This document shows, piece by piece, positions 1 to 8,100 of a stretch of 28,574 nt of DNA (the first letter of the stretch is position 1; every line of letters begins with the position of its first letter). Source of the stretch: an uncultured Sutterella sp. (GTDB taxonomy: Bacteria > Pseudomonadota > Gammaproteobacteria > Burkholderiales > Burkholderiaceae_F); contig CALESB010000006.1 in NCBI GenBank assembly GCA_937906995.1, positions 1-28,574 on the forward strand, read 5' to 3'. Made by a program: the position numbers and the translations under genes. Below the pieces are notes generated by a model, which ran no database searches, had not been told where the DNA came from, and saw only the letters and a program-made list of their open reading frames with translations.

Positions 1-55
1 GAATACCGGCCTGTCACGCCGGGGGTCGCGGGTTCGAGTCCCGTCCACTCCGCCA
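1..55 (+). tRNA. tRNA-Asp(GTC), 5' end cut off by window edge
   Basis: The last 55 bases of a tRNA-Asp. The visible part contains the anticodon stem and loop with GTC, the T arm (GGTTCGAGTCC) and an encoded 3' CCA at 53-55. It is identical over its whole visible length to the complete copies at 99-175 and 319-395. About 22 bases, including the 5' acceptor strand and D arm, lie outside the window. Confidence 0.95.
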
Positions 56-98
56 GTGCTTTTGAGTTTGAAAATTGAATGATCGATTGCTTCTTAGT

Positions 99-175
99 GG
101 AGTGGTAGTTCAGTTGGTTAGAATACCGGCCTGTCACGCCGGGGGTCGCGGGTTCGAGTCCCGTCCACTCCGCCA
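99..175 (+). tRNA. tRNA-Asp(GTC), second tandem copy
   Basis: A complete 77-base tRNA. The acceptor strand GGAGTGG pairs with CCACTCC, the anticodon loop CTGTCAC carries GTC (Asp), the T arm is canonical, and G plus CCA follow at the 3' end. It sits 43 bases after the first copy and is identical to the fourth copy (319-395). It is probably cotranscribed with the other copies, because no terminator is visible until 414-445. Confidence 0.97.
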
Positions 176-207
176 ACTCTTTCGATAGTTCAATATGCTC
201 CGAGGAT

Positions 208-284
208 GGAGTGGTAGTTCAGTTGGTTAGAATATCGGCCTGTCACGCCGAGGGTCGCGGGTTCGAGTCCCGTCCACTCCGCCA
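208..284 (+). tRNA. tRNA-Asp(GTC), variant third copy
   Basis: A complete 77-base tRNA-Asp(GTC) with anticodon at 242-244 and encoded CCA at 282-284. It differs from the other copies at two positions only, T235 instead of C and A251 instead of G. These two bases pair with each other at the top of the anticodon stem, so a C-G pair has become T-A (U-A in RNA) and folding is preserved. This argues that the copy is functional. Confidence 0.97.
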
Positions 285-318
285 ATACTTCCCAAGAGCA
301 AAAAATATTTCTGATGCT

Positions 319-395
319 GGAGTGGTAGTTCAGTTGGTTAGAATACCGGCCTGTCACGCCGGGGGTCGCGGGTTCGAGTCCCGTCCACTCCGCCA
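319..395 (+). tRNA. tRNA-Asp(GTC), fourth tandem copy
   Basis: A complete 77-base tRNA-Asp, identical to the copy at 99-175, with encoded CCA at 393-395. It is the last member of the tandem array. The 3' flank shares the short string AACTCTTTC with the flank after the second copy, which fits array growth by unequal duplication. A terminator hairpin follows at 414-445. Confidence 0.97.
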
Positions 396-413
396 ACTCT
401 TTCAGAATGAAGT

Positions 414-445
414 AAGCGAAGGATTTTGGTCCATTCGCTTTTTTT
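414..445 (+). terminator. Rho-independent terminator of the tRNA-Asp array
   Basis: The stem arms are 414-423 and 430-440 (AAGCGAAGGA against TCC-A-TTCGCTT, one bulged A at 433) with loop TTTTGG. The stem runs straight into a T run ending near 445. It separates the tRNA array from ppiD, so ppiD probably has its own promoter in 446-560, where I see no convincing -35/-10 pair. Confidence 0.85.
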
Positions 446-582
446 GTATCTACAGTCCTAAAACTTATCTTTTCGTAAGAACCTGTTGGTTTGTACGCCC
501 GATAGATCTTCTTCCTTGCTATCATTACCTCTTCACAACATCTTTGTTGTCTATCGTTAGTTTTGAAAGGATCTTTGCAAAA

Positions 583-2472
583 ATGCTCCAGGCTTTTCGC
601 ACTCATAAACGATGGATGATGTTTATCGCTATGATCTTCATCATTCCGTCTTTTGTCGTTACCGGGATTTACAGCTACAACCGTATGAATGACTCGGAAA
701 ATGATATTGCTAAAGTAGGTGATACCACTATTACGGTCGAGGATTTTAATAATGCCAAACGTAATTATTTAGACAACTTGCGTCGTCAAATGGGTTCAAA
801 CTTTAATCCCAATCTTCTTGATACGCAAGAAGCTAAAGTCTCTATTTTGGCTGGTTTAATTACCGATCGCGTTCTTTCTTTGGAAATAGCTCAAAGCTAC
901 ATCAATGTTAGCGAAGCAGATGCAGTAAATTTAATTAAATCTGCTCCAGCCTTTCAACGCAATGGCAAGTTTAGTCAAGAAGCATATAAGCAATTCTTGA
1001 ATGCAACGGGCAAGAGTGATGAGTATTTTGTTTACGAATTACGACGCGACATGGCCCGAGAAATTTTGATGAATTCAGTTGCTCAAACCACATTGGGCTC
1101 TAATACAGTGGCAACTCGTATCCATGATCTCCTTAGTGAAGAGCGTGGCATTCGTACCTTTACAATTAAGCCCGATACGTTCGCTAAGGATGTAAAGGTT
1201 ACTGATGAAGAAATGAAGGCATACTACGAGAAGAATAAATCGTTGTTTGCCGTTGACGAAAGTGTGGACATTGAATATGTCGTTCTTTCGCCTGAGAATT
1301 ATAAAGATATCAAGGCTAGCGATGAAGATGCAAAGACCTTTTATGAGCAAAATCAACAACGCTTCACGACTCCTGAACAACGTCGTGCTTCGCACATTTT
1401 GATTACTGCAACGGGTGATAAAGCAGATGAGGCTAAGAAAAAGGCCGACGATCTCTATGCCCAATTAAAGGCAGATCCTAAGAAGTTTGCCGCGTTAGCA
1501 AAAGAAAACTCTAAAGATCCAGGCAGTGCTCGCAATGGTGGTGATTTAGGATTCTTCCCGAAGGGAATGATGGTTCCAGAGTTTGAAAAGGCTGTTTTTT
1601 CAGCTAAAAAGGGTGATTTAGTGGCACCTGTTAAGACGGATTTTGGCTATCACATCATTATGGTGACGGATATCAAACCCGCACAAGTTAAACCCATGGC
1701 TGACGTTCGTAAGGAAATCGATACCTTGTATGCTCAACAAGCAGCTATGCAAATGTTTGCTGAAGACGCTGAGAACTTCTCTAATATGGTTTATGAGCAA
1801 AGTGAATCCTTGCAACCCGTTGTTGAAAAATTTGGTTTGAAGATCCAAAAGGCCCAGAACATCACGCGTTCTCACAATGATGATGTGATTAATCCTAATG
1901 TTGTTGAGGCTCTTTATAGTTTTGATGTTTTGGAAGACAAGCGTAATTCAAATGCAATTGAAATTGCTCCTAATACCTTATTGTCAGCTCGAGTAGTCAA
2001 GCATCATCCTAAGTCGACCGAAGCCTTCGACGACGTTAAGGATGAAATCAAGACTGCTTTGACAAAGCAAAAGATGGGAGAAATGGCCAAGGCAGAAGGT
2101 GAAAAACTTTTAGCCAAGCTTGAAAAGGGTGATAAGGCTGCTGTGACTTTTGGTAAGAAATTTACGATTTCTCGCGAAAAGCCTGAAAGCTTAACTTTTG
2201 ATGTTGTTAATGCTGCATTGCGTCCGCTCTCTCAGACATTGCCAACATACACAGGTTTACAAACTGTTGATGGTAGCTATGTGATTGTCAATGTTATCGA
2301 CAATAAGATGACTCCGATAACACCGGAAGAATTGGCGATGCGAAAGGCTGAGCTAGCTCAGTTGTACAGTCGCCCCGAACAGGCTGCCTTTATTGCGGCT
2401 TTGGAAGAGAAGTTCGGTGTTGAAATTCTTAAAGAAGAATATAAGGCCGATTATAAGCCTTCAGAAGAGTAG
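583..2472 (+). CDS. ppiD: Periplasmic folding chaperone / peptidyl-prolyl isomerase PpiD
   Basis: A 629-residue inner-membrane-anchored chaperone that helps newly exported proteins fold at the periplasmic face of the Sec translocon. Residues 1-10 are basic and cytoplasmic, and about 12-33 form the single membrane anchor (MMFIAMIFIIPSFVVTG). A SurA-like N-terminal helical region follows, then a parvulin rotamase domain at about 265-360 (RRASHILI, NGGDLGFF, FGYHII), then a C-terminal helical domain. Length fits the family (about 620-640). The reading frame stays open upstream to 211, but that stretch runs through tRNA genes. I chose ATG 583 because it begins the basic-plus-anchor N-terminus and has GAAAGG upstream. 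The position after tRNA-Asp is typical of Burkholderiales. A terminator follows at 2491-2527. Confidence 0.95.
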   Translation: MLQAFRTHKRWMMFIAMIFIIPSFVVTGIYSYNRMNDSENDIAKVGDTTITVEDFNNAKRNYLDNLRRQMGSNFNPNLLDTQEAKVSILAGLITDRVLSLEIAQSYINVSEADAVNLIKSAPAFQRNGKFSQEAYKQFLNATGKSDEYFVYELRRDMAREILMNSVAQTTLGSNTVATRIHDLLSEERGIRTFTIKPDTFAKDVKVTDEEMKAYYEKNKSLFAVDESVDIEYVVLSPENYKDIKASDEDAKTFYEQNQQRFTTPEQRRASHILITATGDKADEAKKKADDLYAQLKADPKKFAALAKENSKDPGSARNGGDLGFFPKGMMVPEFEKAVFSAKKGDLVAPVKTDFGYHIIMVTDIKPAQVKPMADVRKEIDTLYAQQAAMQMFAEDAENFSNMVYEQSESLQPVVEKFGLKIQKAQNITRSHNDDVINPNVVEALYSFDVLEDKRNSNAIEIAPNTLLSARVVKHHPKSTEAFDDVKDEIKTALTKQKMGEMAKAEGEKLLAKLEKGDKAAVTFGKKFTISREKPESLTFDVVNAALRPLSQTLPTYTGLQTVDGSYVIVNVIDNKMTPITPEELAMRKAELAQLYSRPEQAAFIAALEEKFGVEILKEEYKADYKPSEE

Positions 2473-2490
2473 ACCTTTTATCTAGCGAAT

Positions 2491-2527
2491 AAAGACCGGT
2501 GATGGGGAGACTCCACACCGGTTTTTT
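2491..2527 (+). terminator. Rho-independent terminator of ppiD
   Basis: The stem ACCGGTG (2495-2501) pairs with CACCGGT (2516-2522), with further pairing possible inside the loop (TGG/CCA). Six Ts follow (2522-2527) and As flank the left arm. It lies 22 bases after the ppiD stop. Confidence 0.9.
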
Positions 2528-2543
2528 CTAGATCTTTTTAAAA

Positions 2544-2577
2544 CGAAAAATCCCCCAAAATAAACTTTTGGGGGATT
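2544..2577 (-). terminator. Rho-independent terminator of the NAD(P)HX repair gene
   Basis: A perfect 12-base-pair stem (2549-2560 against 2566-2577, AATCCCCCAAAA and its complement) with a 5-base loop. On the minus strand it is followed by a T run (plus-strand AAAAA at 2546-2550). On the plus strand no T run follows, so it serves the minus-strand gene ending at 2597. With 2491-2527 it forms back-to-back terminators between convergent genes. Confidence 0.88.
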
Positions 2578-2596
2578 GCTTTAGAAGGTGTAGGTC

Positions 2597-4153
2597 TTAG
2601 CTTTCACTACCCATCGTGCGGGCAATAGCCTCACCAGGACCATCTTCGTCTAAAACAAATTCACTTTCATCGTACGGATCAATCAAATCATCTGGATTGC
2701 CGCCCCAACGTAAGATTTCTAAAGCCCGGGCAGAGCGATCGATGATGTCTGATGCAACGATACCCGTATTGCGGGCTCTCACAGATTCACCATGCAACCA
2801 AACAGCACCTAAGGTGGCGCTAACCATATCAAATTGTTGGGCAAACAAGGAGCCTAACATACCAGCTAATACATCGCCAGAACCAGCGGTTGCTAAGCAA
2901 GCATTACCCGTTGGATTAATCCATGTGCGAGAGCTACGTAATGTAACGACAGTGCCAGTGCCCTTTAAGACAACAATGGCCCCTGTTTGAATAGATAACT
3001 CACGAGCGTTGGTAATGCGGTCTGCTTGGACTTCCTTAACGTCACGCTTGAGCATACGTGCTGCTTCGCCGGGGTGCGGTGTTAATACTGTATGGGCTTT
3101 GCGAGCTAAGACTTTGTCTTCCAACTCTTGGTCTTGAGCAATCAAAGTTAAGGCATCAGCATCAATGATTAATGGAACGTTAGTTGCGATTGCAGCTTCT
3201 AAGCGAGCCTTCGCTTTCTCATCAAAGCCGAGGCCACAACCAATCACAATCGAGTCTGCAGAGGATAAATCCACTGGCTCGTCGGTAATCATTAATTCTG
3301 GTTGCAGTGGATCAAACGCAGGGGCATTGTTACACATGAGTTCCACAGTTACTGAGCCAGCACCCATTCGTAATGCGGCACGAGCAGCTAAAATGGCTGC
3401 CCCCGTTTTACCTTTAGCACCACCGATAACGACACAATGACCGTAAGTACCCTTGTGAGAGTTGTACTTACGTAACTCCATGACGTGCTTAAAGTCATCA
3501 GTGTCAATTAAGCTCAAATTGGAAAGGGGAACAGAAAGGTCTAATTCAGACAATGTCACCATGCCACTAGCATCTTTGCCGTCATTCATGAAGCAGCCTG
3601 CTTTAGCGCTGATAAGATTTAACGTCATATCAGCCATACAGCCCTTAATGCCACCAACCCAAGTTCCTTTCTCGGCATCTAAGCCACTGGGAATGTCAAT
3701 AGACATGTGCAATGACTGGCGTTCATTGAACCACAAGGCAGCATCGATAAAGTCACCAGAAATCGCCTTTTTGATGCCCGTACCAAACATGGCATCAACA
3801 ACCACATCTGCCTTAGGAGCCATATACGGATCCTCAATGATCTCCCCACCCTTTTCAAGCCAGCGATTGTAAGCTCGTAAAGCATCTTGAGTTTTGGGTT
3901 TCGTGCAGCCGACTAATACACACGTAACATTGTGCCCACGGCTTTTTAAGTGCAATGCTGCCGTGAAGCCGTCGCCACCATTGTTACCAGGGCCGCAAAG
4001 AATCACAATGGTACTAGCGGCATCGCATTGATCATCAATCCAGTTAGCTGCAACAAAACCAGCACGATCCATCAAGGTGCCTTCGGGCAAAATTCCAGAT
4101 TGGCGATCTTCAAGTTCAGCGAGTTCTTCCAATGTCAAAAGTGTTGTCGACAT
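2597..4153 (-). CDS. nnr: Bifunctional NAD(P)HX epimerase / ADP-dependent NAD(P)HX dehydratase
   Basis: A 518-residue cytoplasmic metabolite-repair enzyme. It converts damaged, hydrated NADH and NADPH back to the working cofactors. The N-terminal half (about 1-215, YjeF_N) is the epimerase, with the loop GNNGGDG at 56-62 and DAMFGTG near 116-122. The C-terminal half (about 225-500, carbohydrate-kinase-like fold) is the ADP-dependent dehydratase, with LTPHPGE and the typical NACLATAGSGDVLAG nucleotide-binding motif. Both halves look intact and the length matches the fused E. coli-type protein. ATG 4153 is preceded by GGAG about 11 bases upstream. The lipoprotein gene upstream on the same strand is cut off by its own terminator (4215-4250), so transcription is probably separate. 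Confidence 0.96.
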   Translation of the reverse strand: MSTTLLTLEELAELEDRQSGILPEGTLMDRAGFVAANWIDDQCDAASTIVILCGPGNNGGDGFTAALHLKSRGHNVTCVLVGCTKPKTQDALRAYNRWLEKGGEIIEDPYMAPKADVVVDAMFGTGIKKAISGDFIDAALWFNERQSLHMSIDIPSGLDAEKGTWVGGIKGCMADMTLNLISAKAGCFMNDGKDASGMVTLSELDLSVPLSNLSLIDTDDFKHVMELRKYNSHKGTYGHCVVIGGAKGKTGAAILAARAALRMGAGSVTVELMCNNAPAFDPLQPELMITDEPVDLSSADSIVIGCGLGFDEKAKARLEAAIATNVPLIIDADALTLIAQDQELEDKVLARKAHTVLTPHPGEAARMLKRDVKEVQADRITNARELSIQTGAIVVLKGTGTVVTLRSSRTWINPTGNACLATAGSGDVLAGMLGSLFAQQFDMVSATLGAVWLHGESVRARNTGIVASDIIDRSARALEILRWGGNPDDLIDPYDESEFVLDEDGPGEAIARTMGSES

Positions 4154-4214
4154 GCTATGACTGCTCCATTAAATTGAACTAAGTAAATATTAACCTTCGT
4201 ATTTTAAAGGACTC

Positions 4215-4250
4215 TAATAAAAAGAGGAGAAATTTCTCAACTTCTCCTCT
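4215..4250 (-). terminator. Rho-independent terminator after the lipoprotein gene
   Basis: The stem AGAGGAGAA (4223-4231) pairs perfectly with TTCTCCTCT (4242-4250) around a 10-base loop. On the minus strand it is followed by a T-rich tail (complement of AATAAAA at about 4217-4222). It lies 11 bases past the stop at 4262. Confidence 0.82.
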
Positions 4251-4261
4251 CAGTTGCTTGA

Positions 4262-4996
4262 TCAAAAGCGTAGCTCTTGAGATTTTATAAAACTAATAAA
4301 GCGATCATAAGAAATGTGTCGATGATTGTAGAGGTTATAGGCGGCCCACGAAATGGGTCGTTTGCTTTGTTTTAATGATTCAATCATCGATCGCCGTCCT
4401 TCGATTAGACGTTTAATTCGATCGCTATCTTTGAGCCAAGGTCCAACTGTTTGCATCATTTTTTCTTGAAGACGAATATCTTTTTCTAAAAAGAAGATAA
4501 TTTGGCTAAGTTCTTTAGCGCTAATGTCGCCATGAATGCGATGCATATTTTGGGTAGTTAGCTCTCCACGTAAACAAGTTCTTTGTTCAAGAGCTTTAAC
4601 CATCTGTTCATTAAGCTCATTAAGCGACTGGTTATATGAAGCAATTGCACGGCGAATGTCTAATCGAATTTTCGATTCGCTATAACTTGAGTTGGGAAGC
4701 TCGTAATAGAGATAGCCCTGGGCACTCATGCAACGCTTAATTTGATTAAGTTCATTTTGTGTTCGAATGCTAGAACTACATTGTTTCAAATCATTGATAA
4801 GAGCCGATGAACGCTTAGAAGCGCTATAGAAAAAACCATCTAGCCGAACGGGGGGAGTTGGGTTGCTCAGAGCAATTGCTGGGGAACTCGTTATTGCTAC
4901 AGGTTTTTCAAAAGGACTCTCTGTTTGGGAGTCTAAATGGCTACAACCGGCAAGAAGGAGAGCCAAACAACAGAGTGTAGTTGACGCACGAAGCAT
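4262..4996 (-). CDS. Putative lipoprotein of unknown function
   Basis: I do not recognise a family. From ATG 4996 the product is 244 residues and opens with a lipoprotein signal: basic residue at position 3, a hydrophobic run, then the lipobox LLAGC with the lipidated Cys at residue 18. Ser at the next position (not Asp) favours sorting to the outer membrane under the E. coli rule. The mature part is rich in charged and helical stretches, with two cysteines near the middle flanking an amphipathic segment (CSSSIRTQ to IKRC). The frame stays open to an upstream ATG at 5065, but the extra 23 residues would bury the signal, so 4996 is preferred. Neither start has a clear ribosome binding site. 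It is divergent from purL and monocistronic, with a terminator at 4215-4250. Confidence 0.7.
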   Translation of the reverse strand: MLRASTTLCCLALLLAGCSHLDSQTESPFEKPVAITSSPAIALSNPTPPVRLDGFFYSASKRSSALINDLKQCSSSIRTQNELNQIKRCMSAQGYLYYELPNSSYSESKIRLDIRRAIASYNQSLNELNEQMVKALEQRTCLRGELTTQNMHRIHGDISAKELSQIIFFLEKDIRLQEKMMQTVGPWLKDSDRIKRLIEGRRSMIESLKQSKRPISWAAYNLYNHRHISYDRFISFIKSQELRF

Positions 4997-5114
4997 AGTA
5001 GGGATTAGCAAGAAAATAAAATGACCCGATAATTGTGCACGAAAGCTAAACGAATAGGGGTACATTGGTGGAAATTCTTTGCTTTTTTGGGGGGATAAAA
5101 TTTATTGAAGCCTC

Positions 5115-5182
5115 TATAATTAAGGGATTGACAATTTTTGGTTTTTATTTTTTGTTTATTAACGCCTATTCAGGCATTTTTT
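5115..5182 (+). promoter_or_regulatory. purL upstream region: isolated promoter boxes and a short leader hairpin
   Basis: A perfect TATAAT lies at 5115-5120 without a good -35 in front. A perfect TTGACA at 5128-5133 has no good -10 at normal spacing; the best candidate is TTTATT at 5155-5160, 21 bases away. Further on, GCCT-ATTC-AGGC (5164-5175) is followed by ATTTTTT (5176-5182), a small terminator-like hairpin just before the purL start. Which boxes are used cannot be decided from sequence. Confidence 0.3.
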
Positions 5183-5197
5183 CTGGAATCTTCAGTC

Positions 5198-8100
5198 ATG
5201 TCTAACACCGGATCGATGTTTTCCTTAAAGGCCTCTAGTGCCCTGTCGGACTTTCGCGCCGCGCGTCTTTTAAAAACGATTCAAGCTATTGTGCCCGAAG
5301 CCCGTGCGGTTTCGGGTCGCTTTATGCACTTCGTGCACGCTGCTCATGAGTTGAGTGCAGATGAAAACGAACGTTTGAACGCCCTTTTGGCATATGGTAA
5401 CGAAGGCGTAGATGTTAAGGCCGATGCTACCTTCATGGTGATCCCACGTTTGGGAACGATTAGTCCTTGGGCAAGTAAGGCTACGGACATTGCTCACAAT
5501 TGCGGTCTTGATGCAATTATTCGCATTGAGCGCGGAACGCTCTACAACATTGACTTTGGCGGTCAATTGCCGTGTGCCGAAAAGTTAACGGCAGTTGCAG
5601 GCGTATTGCATGATCGTATGACCGAAAGTGTTGTCGATGCTAACGTACAAGCATGTACGCTTTTCGAAGAGCTCGAAGGTAAACCCATGGTTACTGTTGA
5701 CCTTCTTAAGGAAGGTCGTAAGGCCTTAGCCGATGCAAATCTCACTATGGGTTTAGCCATGAGTGAAGATGAAATTGACTATTTAACAGATGCATTCACG
5801 AAAGCACAACGCAATCCGACCGACGTTGAACTGATGATGTTTGCGCAAGCAAACTCTGAGCACTGTCGCCACAAGATCTTTAATGCTAAGTGGACGATTG
5901 ACGGAGAAGAAAAGGAAAAGACACTCTTCGGTATGATCCGTGACACGCATAAGGCTCATAGCGAAGGTACGATCGTCGCCTACTCTGATAACGCCGCCAT
6001 TTTTGAAGGTGTGAAGGTGCCGCGTCTTTATCCGCGTACGCCGGCGGGTGAAAGTTTTGGTCGAGTCTTCACGGAAGAAGAAGAATTGACTCATACCGTC
6101 TTTAAGGTTGAAACTCACAACCACCCGACGGCAATTTCTCCGTTCCCAGGTGCCTCTACGGGTTCTGGTGGTGAAATTCGTGACGAAGGTGCAACGGGTC
6201 GCGGCGCTCGTCCGAAGGCAGGCTTGTGTGGCTTTACAGTTTCTTCATTGCAATTGCCTGATGCTCCGCAAGATTGGGAAAACGACAAGGACGTCACGGG
6301 CCATGAACAATGCGACAAGCCTTATGGCTATCCCTCTCGCATTGCCAATGCTTTGTCCATTATGACCGATGGACCTTTAGGCGCTGCAGCTTTCAATAAT
6401 GAATTTGGTCGTCCTAATGTTTTAGGTTATTTCCGTGTGTTTGAAGCCAATGTTGGCGGCAAGCGTTATGGCTATCACAAGCCGATTATGTTGGCTGGTG
6501 GTATCGGTAATATTCGCGATGACCAAACACATAAGACAGCATTGCCTCCGGGTACGCTTTTGATCAGTTTGGGTGGCCCCGGCATGCGTATTGGTTTAGG
6601 CGGTGGTGCAGCCAGTTCTATGTCCACGGGTTCCAACTCGGAAGCTCTTGACTTTGATAGCGTCCAACGTGGTAACCCAGAAATGGAGCGTCGTGCTCAA
6701 GAGGTCATCGATCGCTGTTGGGCAGCTGGTGAAAATAATCCGATTTTGGCCATTCACGACGTTGGTGCAGGTGGTTTATCTAACGCAATGCCAGAATTGG
6801 CCGACTTATCTGGCCATGGCGCCCACCTTGATCTTTCTAAGGTCCCGGTTGAAGAGTCTGGCATGAGCCCACTTGAAATCTGGTGTAATGAAAGTCAAGA
6901 ACGTTACTCTATTGCAATCGCTCCGGAAAGCTTGGAAGCTTTCGATGCAATGTGTAAGCGTGAACGTTGCCCGTATGCCGTTCTAGGAACGATTAGTGAA
7001 GATAATACGTTGGTTGTTGCTCGTGGCGAAGAACAAACGCCTGCAGTAGACATGCCGATGGAAGTTTTGCTTGGTAAAGCTCCCCGTATGCATCGTGACG
7101 TTAAGCACACGGATGTAACGTTGCCAGAATTTAAGGCTGAAGGCATTGATCTTAAGAAGGCCGTCTCTGATGTATTGCGTCATCCGACAGTTGCTAGCAA
7201 GAGTTTCTTGATTACGATTGGCGACCGTTCTGTGGGCGGTTTGGTTCATCGCGATCAAATGGTTGGCCCGTGGCAAGTTCCTGTGGCCGATGCCGCAGTG
7301 ACTAATATCAGTTTTATTGGTCACAATGGTGAAGCGATGAGTATGGGTGAACGTACACCGTTAGCTATTACCAATGCCGCAGCGGCTACGCGTATGGCAA
7401 TTGGTGAAGCAATTACCAATATCGCAAGTGCTGACATTAATCTCAATCGCGTGAAGTTAAGTGCTAACTGGATGGCAGCTTGTGGCAACGAAGGCGAAGA
7501 CGCTAAGTTGTATGATGCTGTTCAAGCGGCAAGCACTGTTTGCCAAGAATTAGGTGTGGCCATTCCGGTTGGTAAGGACTCCTTGTCCATGAAGACAACC
7601 TGGGAAGACGAAGGTGAAAAGAAGGCTGTGATGAGTCCGGTCTCTTTGATCGTGTCTGCAGCAGCTCCCGTCGGTGACGTTCGTTTGTCCTTAACACCCC
7701 AATTGTTAACTGACAAGCCTTCTGTTTTGGTTGCAGTGGACTTAGGTCGTGCTAAGAATCGTATGGCCGGTTCTATTTTGAGTCATGTCACTCAACAATT
7801 CGGTCAAACGACGCCTGACTTGGATAAGGCAGAAGATCTGACCGCCTTTGTTAAGATGGTTCGTGATTTGACGGCCAAGGATGCCATCATGGCTTACCAT
7901 GACCGCTCTGACGGTGGTTTGGTTGCTACGGTTGCTGAAATGATGTTTGCCGGCCATACTGGTGTGACGCTCAATTTGGACGCAATGGTCAAGAGCGCAG
8001 CTAGCGCAGATGTGATCCCTGCACTCTTTAATGAAGAATTGGGGGCCGTCCTTCAAGTTCGTGCCGATCGTATCGAAGACGTTCACGCCGCCGTTAAGGC

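Noticed and set aside
56..318. The regular spacing of near-identical 77-base units could suggest a repeat array or CRISPR
   Set aside because: The units are full tRNA genes with cloverleaf pairing and CCA ends, and the spacers vary in length (43, 32 and 34 bases).
211..582. Upstream extension of the ppiD reading frame, with repeated residues such as VVQLVRI and GRGFESRPLRQ
   Set aside because: These residues are translation of two tRNA-Asp genes and the terminator. The genuine PpiD N-terminus begins at 583.
190..606. Minus-strand frame with two copies of the peptide WTGLEPAT-VTGRYSNQLNY
   Set aside because: It is the antisense translation of tRNA-Asp genes, a well-known source of spurious database proteins.
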